Origin: an uncultured Senegalimassilia sp.
GTDB taxonomy: Bacteria > Actinomycetota > Coriobacteriia > Coriobacteriales > Eggerthellaceae
NCBI RefSeq assembly: GCF_902464545.1
Contig: NZ_CABQJR010000011.1
Coordinates: 1-64,000 of the forward strand
Length of the DNA stretch: 64,000 nucleotides
Reading direction: 5' to 3'
A program made the translations under genes and the position numbers. The notes below the pieces were generated by a model. It saw nothing but the letters and a program-made list of their open reading frames with translations, ran no database searches and was not told where the DNA came from. Below are positions 52,232 through 61,803 of this stretch, in pieces (positions within the stretch are counted from its first letter, which is position 1; every line of letters begins with the position of its first letter).

Positions 52232-52480
52232 ATGTACACCTATCGAACCAGGGGCGTATGCTCGCGAGAGATCCACGTCGATCTTGACGGCGACACTATC
52301 AAGCATGTTGATTTCGTCGGCGGCTGCGACGGCAACCTCAAGGCCATCGGCAAGCTGGTCAACGGCAAGAACATCGACGATGTTGCTGCCGTGCTCGAGG
52401 GCAATACTTGCGGTCGCCGTTCCACTAGCTGTGCCGACCAACTTGTCCATGCGCTGCGCGAGGCCCGTCAAGCGCAATAA
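52232..52480 (+). CDS. small TSCPD-domain protein
   Basis: An 82-residue protein of the TIGR03905-like TSCPD family, named after a motif also found at the C-terminus of some ribonucleotide reductases. Seen: G-V-C-S-R-E-I near the start, F-V-G-G-C-D-G-N-L-K-A-I, C-G-R-R-S-T-S-C-A-D-Q near the end. The signature reads T-S-C-A-D here, with Ala in place of Pro. The three conserved cysteines suggest metal or redox chemistry; the role is not known. AGAGAGAGGAAA precedes the ATG. Confidence 0.85.
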   Translation: MYTYRTRGVCSREIHVDLDGDTIKHVDFVGGCDGNLKAIGKLVNGKNIDDVAAVLEGNTCGRRSTSCADQLVHALREARQAQ

Positions 52481-52529
52481 GCGCAGGCGGGGGTTTTGTG
52501 CGCAAGCTGTGCAGGTGGGTCCATTACAC

Positions 52530-52559
52530 TTGCGTGCAAGCGCTCCGTCATCGTATTCT
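52530..52559 (+). promoter_or_regulatory. promoter and leader of rpsO
   Basis: TTGCGT (52530-52535), 18-base spacer and TATTCT (52554-52559). The resulting leader is about 125 bases, long enough for an S15-binding autoregulatory fold, as known for rpsO in other bacteria. No specific fold was proved. Confidence 0.5.
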
Positions 52560-52690
52560 AGACCAGTTGCCGTATCGGCAGCCACTTTCAGCTTGGTCCC
52601 CATCCAGCATGGATCCCAGCGGAAAGCAAGTAGAGCGCAGCAACAGCTGCACGGAAGGCGGGCAAGTCCCGCAGGAAAGGTGGAGTTAGC

Positions 52691-52978
52691 ATGCCTAGCA
52701 AACTCAGCATCACGAAAGAGCGCACCGCAGAGCTGGTGGCCGAGTTCGGCGCCAACGAGCATGACACCGGCAACCCGGACGTGCAGGTCGCCATCCTGTC
52801 CGAGCGTATCCGCAACCTGACCGAGCACCTGAAGACCCACAAGAAGGATAACCATTCCCGCCGTGGCCTGATGATGCTCATCGGTAAGCGTCGTGGTCTG
52901 CTCAAGTACATCAAGGAGCGCGACATCGAGCGTTACCGTGCCCTCATCAAGAAGCTCGGCATTCGCGACAACATCTAG
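52691..52978 (+). CDS. rpsO: 30S ribosomal protein S15
   Basis: A primary 16S rRNA-binding protein that nucleates the 30S platform. The 95-residue protein shows the S15 core: F-G-x-N-E-x-D-T-G-N-P-D-V-Q-V-A-I-L-S-E-R-I, H-L-K-T-H-K-K-D-N-H-S-R-R-G-L and R-R-G-L-L-K-Y-I-K. It is a few residues longer than usual at the N- and C-termini. GGAAAGGTGGAG precedes the ATG. It is followed by a terminator and then pnp, the classical rpsO-pnp pair. Confidence 0.97.
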   Translation: MPSKLSITKERTAELVAEFGANEHDTGNPDVQVAILSERIRNLTEHLKTHKKDNHSRRGLMMLIGKRRGLLKYIKERDIERYRALIKKLGIRDNI

Positions 52979-52984
52979 TCAACG

Positions 52985-53013
52985 AAAGCCCGCGCAGCGC
53001 TGCGCGGGCTTTT
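52985..53013 (+). terminator. terminator between rpsO and pnp
   Basis: Twelve-bp stem AAAGCCCGCGCA/TGCGCGGGCTTT (52985-52996/53001-53012) with loop GCGC and a short T tail. Some read-through into pnp is likely. Confidence 0.88.
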
Positions 53014-53135
53014 GCATAGCGGTCGGGTATGCAAGGGCATGCCTGCTCGCGGCAAGCGGGAAACGTGAGTACCCCTGGCCGAAGAAGCTTGACCGCACTA
53101 CGGCGGTTAAGGAATAGAGAAGGAAAGAACACCAC

Positions 53136-55370
53136 ATGGAAAAGATCGTCGAGTCCTTCGAGCTGTACGGCAAGACCTACCGCTTCGAAACGGGCGAGCT
53201 GGCCAAGCAGGCTACCGGCGCTGTCCTGGTCACGCAGGGCGAGACCACCGTGCTCGTCACGGCCGTCATCTCCAAGGAGGAGAAGAACTACGACTTCTTC
53301 CCGCTTACCGTCGACTTCATGGAGAAGATGTACTCCGTCGGGCGCATCCCCGGCGGCTACCTCAAGCGTGAAGCGCGTCCGTCCGAGAAGGGCACGCTGA
53401 CCGCCCGCATGATCGACCGTCCCATCCGTCCCGGCTTTGTCGACGGCTTCAAGCGTGAGGTGCATATCGTCGCCACTACGCTCGTGTGCGATGGCAAGAA
53501 CGCTCCTGACTGCATCTGCGTCGGCGGCGCTTCGGCAGCCCTTATGATCGGCAGCGCCCCGTTTGACGGCCCTGCGGCTTGCGTGCGCATCGCCCATAAC
53601 CCCGAGACCGACGAGTTCATCGTGAACCCCACCTACGAGGAGCAGGAGACCTCCGATCTCGAGCTCACCATTGCAGGTACCGCCGACTACATCTCCATGG
53701 TCGAGGCCGGTGCCAACGAGGTTTCCGAGGATCTTATGCTGCGCGCCATGGACTTCGGTCAGCAGGCCATCGCGAAGTTCTGCGAAGCCCAACAGCGCTT
53801 CCTCGATCGTTGCGACATCACCCCGGTCGAGTGGCCTATCCACGTTGCCGACCCGTCCATCGACGAGCGCATCTCCCCGTTCTTCGACGAGATGTCCCAG
53901 GCTCTGAGCGATGCCGATAAGCAGGCTCGCATGGGCAAGGTCGAGGAGCTCAAGACCCGCATCAAGGAAGAGTGCTTCAATGAGGAGGAGCTTGCCGCTT
54001 GGGGCTCCGACATTGCCGCTGCCTTGAAGTCGCTTGAGAAGAAGGCCATGCGCGCCATGGTCATCGAAACCGGCGAGCGCGCCGACGGCCGCCGCGCCGA
54101 CGAGATCCGTCCGCTGCACATCGTGCCCGGTTATCTGCCCCGCGTCCACGGCTCCGGTCTGTTCCAGCGCGGCCAGACCCAGGCGCTTTCCATCGCCACG
54201 CTCGGCATGCTCAACGAGTGGCAGCGTCTTGACACCATCGACCCGGCCGAGGGCAAGCGCTACATGCACCAGTACAACTTCCCGCCGTACTGCACCGGCG
54301 AGACGGGCCGCATGGGCGCTCCGAAGCGTCGCGAGGTCGGCCACGGTGCGCTGGCTGAGCGCGCCCTGCTGCCGGTGATCCCCTCTGAAGACGAGTTCCC
54401 CTACGCCATCCGCGTGGTTTCCGAGATCCTAGAGTCCAACGGCTCTTCGTCCATGGCTTCCACCTGCGGTTCCACGCTGGCGCTGATGGATGCGGGCGTG
54501 CCGATCAAGGCTCCGGTCTCCGGTATCGCCATGGGTCTTATCAAGGAAGGCGACGACATCGTCATCCTCTCCGACATCCAGGGCATCGAGGACTTCCTCG
54601 GAGATATGGACTTCAAGGTCTGCGGTACCGAGAAGGGCATCACCGCTTTGCAGATGGACAACAAGGCCAAGGGCCTGTCCACCGAGATCCTCGGCCGTGC
54701 GCTCAAACAGGCTCACGAAGGCCGTGCGCACATCCTGAAGGCCATGCTCGCCGAGCTGCCCGAGCCCCGCGCAAGCCTGCGCGACACTGCTCCGCGCATC
54801 GAGACCATCCATATCCCCGTAGACAAGATCCGCGACGTCATCGGCTCCGGTGGCAAGGTCGTGCGCGGTATCCAGGACGAAACCGGCGCGCAGATCGACA
54901 TCCAGGAAGATGGCACCATCCATATCGCCGCCATCGAGGGCCCGGCTGGCGAAGCCGCCAAGGCCATGATCCTCGGTATCGTCAAGGAGCCCGAGGTCGG
55001 CGAGATCTTCGAGGGCGAAGTCGTCGGCATCAAGGACTTCGGCGCCTTCGTCAAGCTCACCCCCGGCAAGGACGGCCTGCTGCATATCTCCCGTGTGGCA
55101 AACGGTCGCGTCGGCTCGGTCGAGGACGTGTTGAAGCTCGGCGACACTGTCAAGGTTCAGGTCCTCGAGATCGACCCCAAGACGGGCAAGATCTCGCTCG
55201 ATCGTCTGGACAAGCCGGAAGCTCCCGAAGGCAGCGCACCTGCTCCGCGCGAGCATCGCGGGCATGAGCGCCATGAACGCCACGAGGGAGGCAAGCGCGA
55301 AGGCGGCCAGCGCGACGTGCGCCCCGGTCGTGCCAACCGCACCCCTCGTCGCCGTCATGAATCCCAATAA
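53136..55370 (+). CDS. pnp: polyribonucleotide nucleotidyltransferase (PNPase)
   Basis: A trimeric 3'-5' phosphorolytic exoribonuclease. The 744-residue protein has two RNase PH domains (the second with G-H-G-A-L-A-E-R-A-L and the catalytic S-N-G-S-S-S-M-A-S region near residue 435). A linker helical domain is followed by a KH domain (V-I-G-S-G-G-K-V-V-R) and an S1 domain (G-K-D-G-L-L-H-I-S). The final 40 residues are rich in Arg, His and Glu, a basic tail found in some actinobacterial PNPases. AGAAGGAAAG precedes the ATG. Confidence 0.98.
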   Translation: MEKIVESFELYGKTYRFETGELAKQATGAVLVTQGETTVLVTAVISKEEKNYDFFPLTVDFMEKMYSVGRIPGGYLKREARPSEKGTLTARMIDRPIRPGFVDGFKREVHIVATTLVCDGKNAPDCICVGGASAALMIGSAPFDGPAACVRIAHNPETDEFIVNPTYEEQETSDLELTIAGTADYISMVEAGANEVSEDLMLRAMDFGQQAIAKFCEAQQRFLDRCDITPVEWPIHVADPSIDERISPFFDEMSQALSDADKQARMGKVEELKTRIKEECFNEEELAAWGSDIAAALKSLEKKAMRAMVIETGERADGRRADEIRPLHIVPGYLPRVHGSGLFQRGQTQALSIATLGMLNEWQRLDTIDPAEGKRYMHQYNFPPYCTGETGRMGAPKRREVGHGALAERALLPVIPSEDEFPYAIRVVSEILESNGSSSMASTCGSTLALMDAGVPIKAPVSGIAMGLIKEGDDIVILSDIQGIEDFLGDMDFKVCGTEKGITALQMDNKAKGLSTEILGRALKQAHEGRAHILKAMLAELPEPRASLRDTAPRIETIHIPVDKIRDVIGSGGKVVRGIQDETGAQIDIQEDGTIHIAAIEGPAGEAAKAMILGIVKEPEVGEIFEGEVVGIKDFGAFVKLTPGKDGLLHISRVANGRVGSVEDVLKLGDTVKVQVLEIDPKTGKISLDRLDKPEAPEGSAPAPREHRGHERHERHEGGKREGGQRDVRPGRANRTPRRRHESQ

Positions 55371-55391
55371 GCTGTATATAAGATAGCTAGC

Positions 55392-55421
55392 GATGGCGGC
55401 CGCCTTAGGCCGCCATCTTTT
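55392..55421 (+). terminator. terminator after pnp
   Basis: Ten-bp stem GATGGCGGCC/GGCCGCCATC (55392-55401/55408-55417) with a six-base loop, then TTTT. The dapB ribosome-binding site starts right behind it. Confidence 0.88.
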
Positions 55422-55439
55422 CTAAGGAGGAGCTTCAAC

Positions 55440-56207
55440 ATGATCAACGTTGCCGTTTCCGGTTTTGCCGGACGTATGGGTTCAGCCGTGGTCGATGCCG
55501 TCACTGCTGCCGATGATATGCAGGTGACCTGCGGAATCGACCCGCATGGCTCTTCGAAGGTGTTCGCAGTGTATGAAACGGTCGAGCAGGCCGTGCATGC
55601 CGGCGGGTTCGATGTGCTCGTCGATTTTACGCAGCCTTCCGTCGTAGAGGGCAATCTTCGCGTCGCCCTTGCGGCGGGCATCGATTGCGTGGTGGGTACC
55701 ACGGGTCTTGCCAACGACAAACTCGAAGAGCTTGCTGCCCTTGCCCCTGAGGGAACCTGCTTGTTCTATGCCCCGAACTTCACCACCGGCGCCGTGCTCA
55801 TGATGCAGTTCGCAAAAGCCGCTGCGCCGTTCTTTCCTGAAGCGGAAGTGCTCGAGTTCCACCACTGCAACAAGAAGGACGCCCCCTCTGGAACCGCCGT
55901 GCGCACGGCGCAGATCATCTCCGAGGCCCGCGACGGCCGTCAAAGCACCGCTCCTGGCAAGGAAACCGAGATCGCAGGTTGCGAGGGAGCTCGCGGCGCG
56001 TTGGTGGATGGCGTGCCCGTGCACTCGGTGCGCTCTATGGGCTATGTGGCAAGCCAGGAAGTGGTGTTGGGCTCCATGGGCCAGACCCTTACCATCCGCC
56101 ACGATTCATGGGATCGCACCTCGTATATGCCCGGCGTGCTGCTGGGCATCCGAAGCGTCGGCGACCGACAGGGCCTTATCGTCGGGCTTGAGAACTTCAT
56201 GGAATAG
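55440..56207 (+). CDS. dapB: 4-hydroxy-tetrahydrodipicolinate reductase
   Basis: The NAD(P)H-dependent second step of the diaminopimelate/lysine branch. The 255-residue protein has the dinucleotide motif V-S-G-F-A-G-R-M-G (about residues 6-14), G-T-T-G-L, and the catalytic E-F-H-H-C-N-K-K-D-A-P-S-G-T-A (about residues 139-153). TAAGGAGG precedes the ATG. dapA follows, making a small wall/lysine unit. Confidence 0.96.
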   Translation: MINVAVSGFAGRMGSAVVDAVTAADDMQVTCGIDPHGSSKVFAVYETVEQAVHAGGFDVLVDFTQPSVVEGNLRVALAAGIDCVVGTTGLANDKLEELAALAPEGTCLFYAPNFTTGAVLMMQFAKAAAPFFPEAEVLEFHHCNKKDAPSGTAVRTAQIISEARDGRQSTAPGKETEIAGCEGARGALVDGVPVHSVRSMGYVASQEVVLGSMGQTLTIRHDSWDRTSYMPGVLLGIRSVGDRQGLIVGLENFME

Positions 56208-56320
56208 CCGCACGCCAAGCTAGTCTTTTGCTGCTTATGGCAGGAATTACCACCTAGGCGGCAACATTTGTTTCTTGAGCGTGACAATTTAATGACTTCA
56301 CGGCGCCCTCCGGGGTGCCG

Positions 56321-56329
56321 TGGCATAAT
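56321..56329 (+). promoter_or_regulatory. extended -10 promoter of dapA
   Basis: TGG-CATAAT directly follows a stable hairpin (56299-56322, ten-bp stem). The hairpin may end dapB transcripts, although no T-run follows. Confidence 0.5.
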
Positions 56330-56398
56330 ATGGCCAAGTTGCATTTTGCGATTCAGGTGCATGGTGATGAACCATGCTTGTACAGAAAGGTGCCAACG

Positions 56399-57289
56399 AT
56401 GGGAAATCCTCGTTTCGGTCGCATGATTCCGGCCATGGTCACGCCCATGAAGGACAATCTCGATCTCGATCTCGATCGTGCTCAGGAGCTTGCTGACCGT
56501 TTGGTAAAGGGCGGCGCCGACTCGCTGATCATCAACGGCACCACCGGTGAATCTCCCACGGTGTTCTATCCGGACAAGATCGAGCTGTTCAAGGCCGTTG
56601 TGGCTGCGGTCGATGGCCGTATCCCGGTCATCGCCAACGTCGGCGACAACTGCACGGCGGACACGGTCGGCTTCGCAAGCGATGTCGCCAAGCTCGGCGT
56701 CGACGGCTTCATGTGCGTCGTACCGTACTACAACAAGCCTCCGCAAGAGGGCTTGTATCAGCATTTCAGCACTATTGCGCGTTCGGTTGAGCTGCCGATC
56801 ATCCTGTACAACATCCCGGGACGTTGCGCGGTGAACATGACCGCGGAAACCTCGCTGCGTCTTGCGCATGATCTGGATAACGTGGTTGCGATCAAGGAGG
56901 CTTCTGGAGACTTCGATCAGGTGAAGGCCATCGTAGAGGGCGCACCCGAGGGCTTCTGCGTATACTCCGGCGACGATTCGGCAACCTATGACATTATGAA
57001 ACTAGGTGGCGTGGGCGTCATCTCCACCATCGGAAACGTTGCTCCTGCTCGAATGAAGGAGATCGTGGAGCTGTGCGCGGCCGGCAAGTGGGAAGAAGCC
57101 GCTGCCGCCAACGAACGCCTCATGCCCCTCATGGAAGGGCTGTTCAAGACAGCGAACCCCATCCTGGTCAAAGAGGCACTGAAATTGGCCGGTTTCCCGG
57201 TAGGCGGAGTGCGCCTACCGCTGGTCGATGCCACTGCCGAGCAGTCCGCCGAGCTTGAGCGCACTATGCGCGAGGTCGGCGTCCTGTAG
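56399..57289 (+). CDS. dapA: 4-hydroxy-tetrahydrodipicolinate synthase
   Basis: A class I aldolase condensing pyruvate with aspartate semialdehyde. The 296-residue protein has M-I-P-A-M-V-T-P-M, N-G-T-T-G-E-S-P-T (about residues 45-53), Y-Y-N-K-P-P-Q-E-G, Y-N-I-P-G-R and the Schiff-base lysine in A-I-K-E-A-S-G-D (about residue 165). The ATG at 56399 has AAAGG nine bases before it; the frame runs back to 56315 without a site. Confidence 0.97.
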   Translation: MGNPRFGRMIPAMVTPMKDNLDLDLDRAQELADRLVKGGADSLIINGTTGESPTVFYPDKIELFKAVVAAVDGRIPVIANVGDNCTADTVGFASDVAKLGVDGFMCVVPYYNKPPQEGLYQHFSTIARSVELPIILYNIPGRCAVNMTAETSLRLAHDLDNVVAIKEASGDFDQVKAIVEGAPEGFCVYSGDDSATYDIMKLGGVGVISTIGNVAPARMKEIVELCAAGKWEEAAAANERLMPLMEGLFKTANPILVKEALKLAGFPVGGVRLPLVDATAEQSAELERTMREVGVL

Positions 57290-57299
57290 CCAGGATACG

Positions 57300-57333
57300 C
57301 AGCAGGGTCGCTTCAATCCATGCGGCCCTGCTG
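57300..57333 (+). terminator. hairpin after dapA
   Basis: Twelve-bp stem 57300-57311/57322-57333 with one wobble and a ten-base loop. Only TATGTTG follows, so termination is uncertain. Confidence 0.5.
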
Positions 57334-57359
57334 TATGTTGGCAGTAAGGAAATCAATAC

Positions 57360-59207
57360 ATGGAACAAAACGAACAGCGCCCGAAGCGCAACGGTGATGT
57401 GCGCCCTGAGAACAGCGGCAAAAGCACGCAGACGGTCAAGCACGTCAAGCTTGACCTTGAGCGTCCCAAGCTCACGAAAGAGGGCAACGCCGATCAGGGC
57501 CGTAAGCGTCCGCGTTCCCGCAAGCGCTCCTTCGACTCCTCGAAAAAAGACCGTGGAGCCACGCTGAAGATCATCCCGCTCGGCGGCCTTGACGCCATCG
57601 GCAAGAACATGACCGTGTTCGAGTGCAAGGGCGACATGGTGCTCGACGATGCTGGCCTCATGTTTCCCGACGACAATCATCCCGGCGTAGATCTTATCCT
57701 TCCGGATTATACCTACGTGCTCCAGCATGCTGATAAACTGCGGGGCATCGTGATCACGCACGGCCATGAGGATCATACGGGTTCCTTGCCTTATCTGATC
57801 AAGGACCTGGATCGTCAGGTGCCCATCTACGGTACGAAGATGACATTGGGCCTGATCGAGGGCAAGTTCAAAGAGCATCGGATCAAAAACGCCAAGCTTG
57901 TGGAAATCAAGCCGGGCGACAAGGTGAACCTCGGCTGCATCACGGCCGAGTTCTTCGCCGTGAACCACTCCATCCCTGGTGCCGTGGGCGTCTTTTTCCG
58001 CAGCCCTGCAGGCAACGTGCTGCACACGGGCGACTTCAAGCTTGACCAAACCCCCATCGACGGCGTACATACCGATTTCGGCGCGCTTGCACGTTTCGCC
58101 GAAGAGGGTGTTGACTTGATGATGTCGGATTCCACGAACGCCACCAACCCAAACTTCACGCCCAGCGAGGCGGAAGTCGGAAAGGAGCTTCAGCGCATCA
58201 TCGCGCAGGCAAAGGGCCGCGTCATCATCGCGTCGTTCGCCAGCCACATCCATCGCCTGCAGCAGATCTGCGATGCCGCCGTGGCAAACGGGCGCAAGGT
58301 GGTCGTCACCGGACGCTCCATGGTGCAGAACACCGATATCGCACGCAAGCTGGGATATTTAAAGATCTCCGACCAGGACATCATCGATGCATACGACCTG
58401 AAGGGAATCCCGCCCGAGCAGGTGGTCATCATGTGCACGGGCAGCCAGGGCGAGCCGCTGTCGGCATTGGCCCGTATCGCAGCAGGCGAGCATAAGACCA
58501 TCGATATGGAAGCGGGAGACACCGTCATCATCTCGGCAACGCCGGTTCCCGGTAACGAAAAGGCCGTCACGAAGGTGGTCAACTCCTTGGCCAAGATCGG
58601 CGCCGATGTGTATGACAAGTCTCGTGCCCGCGTGCATGTGTCGGGTCATGCATCGGCAGAGGAGCTGAAGATCATGTTGACCATCGTGCAGCCCAAGGCT
58701 TTCATGCCGGTGCACGGCGAGGCCACGCATCTTCGCGCTCATGCTCGTTTGGCGGAAGCCGTCGGCGTTCCCGCAGAAAACGTCTTCATTTGCGAGAACG
58801 GTGAGAGCCTGGAACTGTCCACGAAGGGCGTCAAGCATGGCGAGTTCGTTCAGTCCGGCATCGTTTTGGTCGACGGCCTGTCGGTCGGCGATACCTCCGA
58901 GCAGGTGCTCGAAGAGCGCACGGCGCTTTCCGCTCAGGGCTTCGCTGCCATCGCGGCGGCGGTTTCCGGCCGCAAGAAGGCCGTTGCCGGCAATGTTCAA
59001 GTCGAGATGCATGGCATAACCGGCGGAGACGATGGCTATCTGGTCCAGGAGTGCGAGAAGTGCGTCAAAAACGCGCTGACCCGGGCGTTGTCCAAGGGTG
59101 CTTCGGGTAAGGAGCTCAAGAAGGCCGCCCGCGATGCTCTGCTTTCCCTGCTTTGGGAGCGCACGAAAACCCGTCCCATGACGGTGGTGAACCTGCTGGA
59201 CATCTAG
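57360..59207 (+). CDS. rnj: ribonuclease J
   Basis: A metallo-beta-lactamase/beta-CASP nuclease with 5'-exo and endo activity in mRNA decay and rRNA processing. The 615-residue protein has a basic, disordered N-terminal extension of about 65 residues. The core follows: I-P-L-G-G-L-D-A-I-G-K-N, the metal motif T-H-G-H-E-D-H-T-G (about residues 138-146), H-T-G-D-F-K, the beta-CASP G-R-S-M-V-Q-N and S-G-H-A-S-A-E-E-L. Such N-terminal extensions occur in actinobacterial RNase J. AAGGAAA precedes the ATG. It lies one gene after dapB-dapA and before ftsK, a frequent order in Actinobacteria. Confidence 0.96.
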   Translation: MEQNEQRPKRNGDVRPENSGKSTQTVKHVKLDLERPKLTKEGNADQGRKRPRSRKRSFDSSKKDRGATLKIIPLGGLDAIGKNMTVFECKGDMVLDDAGLMFPDDNHPGVDLILPDYTYVLQHADKLRGIVITHGHEDHTGSLPYLIKDLDRQVPIYGTKMTLGLIEGKFKEHRIKNAKLVEIKPGDKVNLGCITAEFFAVNHSIPGAVGVFFRSPAGNVLHTGDFKLDQTPIDGVHTDFGALARFAEEGVDLMMSDSTNATNPNFTPSEAEVGKELQRIIAQAKGRVIIASFASHIHRLQQICDAAVANGRKVVVTGRSMVQNTDIARKLGYLKISDQDIIDAYDLKGIPPEQVVIMCTGSQGEPLSALARIAAGEHKTIDMEAGDTVIISATPVPGNEKAVTKVVNSLAKIGADVYDKSRARVHVSGHASAEELKIMLTIVQPKAFMPVHGEATHLRAHARLAEAVGVPAENVFICENGESLELSTKGVKHGEFVQSGIVLVDGLSVGDTSEQVLEERTALSAQGFAAIAAAVSGRKKAVAGNVQVEMHGITGGDDGYLVQECEKCVKNALTRALSKGASGKELKKAARDALLSLLWERTKTRPMTVVNLLDI

Positions 59208-59233
59208 CATCGCCGCACACAAGAATCTGTTCA

Positions 59234-59267
59234 CGAGCACCTGCGTTGCATTGCGCGCAGGTGCTCG
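59234..59267 (+). terminator. hairpin between rnj and ftsK
   Basis: Perfect 12-bp stem CGAGCACCTGCG/CGCAGGTGCTCG (59234-59245/59256-59267) with a ten-base loop and no T-run. It may be a weak terminator or RNA stabiliser. Confidence 0.5.
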
Positions 59268-59313
59268 CTTGCTCGCACAACTGCTGAAACGCTTTAGCAC
59301 GAAAGGGGAGGGC

Positions 59314-61794
59314 GTGGCCCGAACTGCTTCGAACAAATCAACCTCATCTAAAAAGGCCGCCGGCAAATCCAAAGCCGCAAGCCCTGCGCAGAAACGCGCT
59401 GCCAAACAGGCCGCCTCGGCTCCCGCTCAACCGCAGATCCTCGATGAGCGCACCAAGCGCGACATCACCGGTGTTGCCGTAACGTTGTTGGGCATCGTTT
59501 TGTTCGTCGCCGCTGTCGTTCCCACCGATGCGCTCATCACCTCCTTCGTGTCACAGCTTTTGCATCTGTGCTTGGGTATCGGCGCGTACCTGCTGCCGTT
59601 TTTCCTGGTGGCAATCGGGGCAAGCTTTCTCGTACGCATCGACAAGGAGGGCGTCCCTCTGCGTGTTTCAGTGGGTTTGGCCATGTTGTTCGTTGCGGTG
59701 CTTTCCCTGTTAGCGCTGTTCACGCCCGAAGCTGCCCCTGATGCTACGGACAACCTGTTCTTGGCTGATCAGCTTTCCGCGCGCGGGGGCTATATCGGTG
59801 CGGGCATCGCATGGTGCGGCCTGACGTTGTTCGGCAAGGTGATATCGGCAATCGTGTTGTTCGGCCTTGCGATCGCCGGGTTGATCGTCATCGGCTTCTC
59901 CATATCCAGCATCGTAGAGAAGCTGCGCACGCTGGCTGCAGCTCGAGAAGAAGCCGACGAGCGCGAGCATGGCGTGGTCCCGCCGCCAGCCTTCACCAGG
60001 GTTTCCCGCCCGAAGGCGAAAGCCGTTAACGAAGCTGAGCTCGCTGAGCTCGAAACCGCTAAAACCCAAACGCTCAAGCAGTCTGCGCCTTCGAATCGCC
60101 GACACGGCAGCGCCGTCGCATCCGCAGCGGTTGACGCTGCTGGTAAGGACGCGAACAACGCACCTGAAACCATCACGCGTAAACTAGGGCGCCGCAAGCC
60201 TATTGAGCGTGCTGCTGCGCCGACCATGCCGAAAAAGCCTTCTAAGGCGGCCACGCCGGTTGCCACTCCACGCCCCGAGCAGGGTTTCGAACTTCCGCCG
60301 TTCGATCTTCTTGCCACGTCAACCGATCCAGAAAAGGACCTGGCGACCGATTCGGAGCTTCAGGAAACCGGCGCCTGCCTGCAAGAAACGCTTGAAGACT
60401 TCAATATCATGGCCAAGGTGGTGGGCTGGGTTGCCGGTCCGACGGTCACCTTGTTCAAAGTGGACCTTCCGGCAGGCGTGCGCGTCAGCCGCGTGACTGC
60501 GCTTGAAGACGATATCGCGTTGGCGCTCGCCGCGCCCGGCGTGCGCATCTTCGCGCCTATTCCCGGTACCAATTACGTCGGCATCGAGGTGCCTAACCGT
60601 ACTCGCCAGACAGTACTGCTCGGCGATGTCATCAAGGACGCAGCCCCCGGTCCTTTGCAGATCGCTATCGGCAAGGACGTCGAGGGTCACTGCATCGTTT
60701 CCGACCTTGCGAAGATGCCCCATCTGCTTATCGGCGGCACCACTGGTTCCGGTAAGTCGGTCTCCATCAACGCGATGATCATGTCCATCCTCATGCGGGC
60801 AACTCCGTCCGAGGTGCGTTTCATCATGATCGACCCGAAGCGCGTCGAGTTCACGCCCTATAACGGCATCCCGCATCTGTATGTTCCCGTTGTCACCGAG
60901 CCGAAGGAAGCGGCAAGCGCCTTGAGCTGGGGCGTTGCGGAAATGGAACGACGTTTGAAGGTGTTTTCGAAGGTCGGCGCACGAAACATCGGCCAGTACA
61001 ATGCCAAGGTGCAGGCAGCTCAGGCTGAAGCGAAGGCCGCTCAGGAAACAGGGGAGGAGCTGCCTGAAAACGAGCTTGGCGACGAGCTGCCCTATATCGT
61101 CATCATCATCGATGAGCTTGCCGACCTTATGATGAACGTCGGCAAGGAGGTCGAGTTCTCCATCAGCCGCATTGCCCAGTTGGCGCGCGCGGCAGGCATT
61201 CACCTGATCGTTGCCACTCAGCGTCCTTCCACCAACGTGGTCACAGGACTTATCAAGGCAAACATCACGAACCGCATCGCTTTCAACGTGGCAAGCGGCA
61301 TCGACAGCCGCGTTATCTTGGATACGCCGGGCGCGGAAAACCTTATCGGCCTGGGCGACCTGCTTCTCAGCAAGCCCGAATACGCCAAGCCCATGCGTAT
61401 CCAGGGTTGCTATGTGTCCGAAGATGAGATCAACGCGGTTGTGGAGAAGTTGCGCAGTCAGGGCGAGCCGGAGTACCATTCCGAGATCTTATCCACCAAT
61501 CTAATCACATTGGGATCGTGCCCCTCGGATGCCAGCGGCGGCACCTGCGCCGATGACGATCCGCTCATTTGGGAGGCGGCCGAGTTGGTGGTGTCCAGCG
61601 GCTTGGGTTCCACGTCCAATATCCAGCGTCGCCTCAAAGTGGGATACTCCCGCGCCGGGCGTATAATGGATATGTTGGAAGATAAGGGCGTCGTCGGTCC
61701 TCCGAACGGCAGCAAGCCCAGAGAAGTGCTCGTCGATGCCATGGAGCTTGAAACGCTCAAAGCGTTCGAGCAACATGACGGCGACAATCAATAA
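59314..61794 (+). CDS. ftsK: DNA translocase FtsK
   Basis: A septal DNA pump that clears chromosomes during division. The 826-residue protein has a basic N-terminus and about four to five membrane helices (about residues 50-215). An Ala/Lys-rich linker (about 220-330) precedes the RecA-like motor with Walker A G-G-T-T-G-S-G-K-S (about residue 475) and I-I-I-D-E-L-A-D-L. The C-terminal gamma winged helix (L-K-V-G-Y-S-R-A-G-R-I-M-D) reads chromosome-polarity sequences. Start is GTG 59314 behind AAAGGGGAGG. The shortish linker suggests a compact SpoIIIE-like form. Confidence 0.96.
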   Translation: MARTASNKSTSSKKAAGKSKAASPAQKRAAKQAASAPAQPQILDERTKRDITGVAVTLLGIVLFVAAVVPTDALITSFVSQLLHLCLGIGAYLLPFFLVAIGASFLVRIDKEGVPLRVSVGLAMLFVAVLSLLALFTPEAAPDATDNLFLADQLSARGGYIGAGIAWCGLTLFGKVISAIVLFGLAIAGLIVIGFSISSIVEKLRTLAAAREEADEREHGVVPPPAFTRVSRPKAKAVNEAELAELETAKTQTLKQSAPSNRRHGSAVASAAVDAAGKDANNAPETITRKLGRRKPIERAAAPTMPKKPSKAATPVATPRPEQGFELPPFDLLATSTDPEKDLATDSELQETGACLQETLEDFNIMAKVVGWVAGPTVTLFKVDLPAGVRVSRVTALEDDIALALAAPGVRIFAPIPGTNYVGIEVPNRTRQTVLLGDVIKDAAPGPLQIAIGKDVEGHCIVSDLAKMPHLLIGGTTGSGKSVSINAMIMSILMRATPSEVRFIMIDPKRVEFTPYNGIPHLYVPVVTEPKEAASALSWGVAEMERRLKVFSKVGARNIGQYNAKVQAAQAEAKAAQETGEELPENELGDELPYIVIIIDELADLMMNVGKEVEFSISRIAQLARAAGIHLIVATQRPSTNVVTGLIKANITNRIAFNVASGIDSRVILDTPGAENLIGLGDLLLSKPEYAKPMRIQGCYVSEDEINAVVEKLRSQGEPEYHSEILSTNLITLGSCPSDASGGTCADDDPLIWEAAELVVSSGLGSTSNIQRRLKVGYSRAGRIMDMLEDKGVVGPPNGSKPREVLVDAMELETLKAFEQHDGDNQ

Positions 61795-61803
61795 GGAGAA
61801 GGC

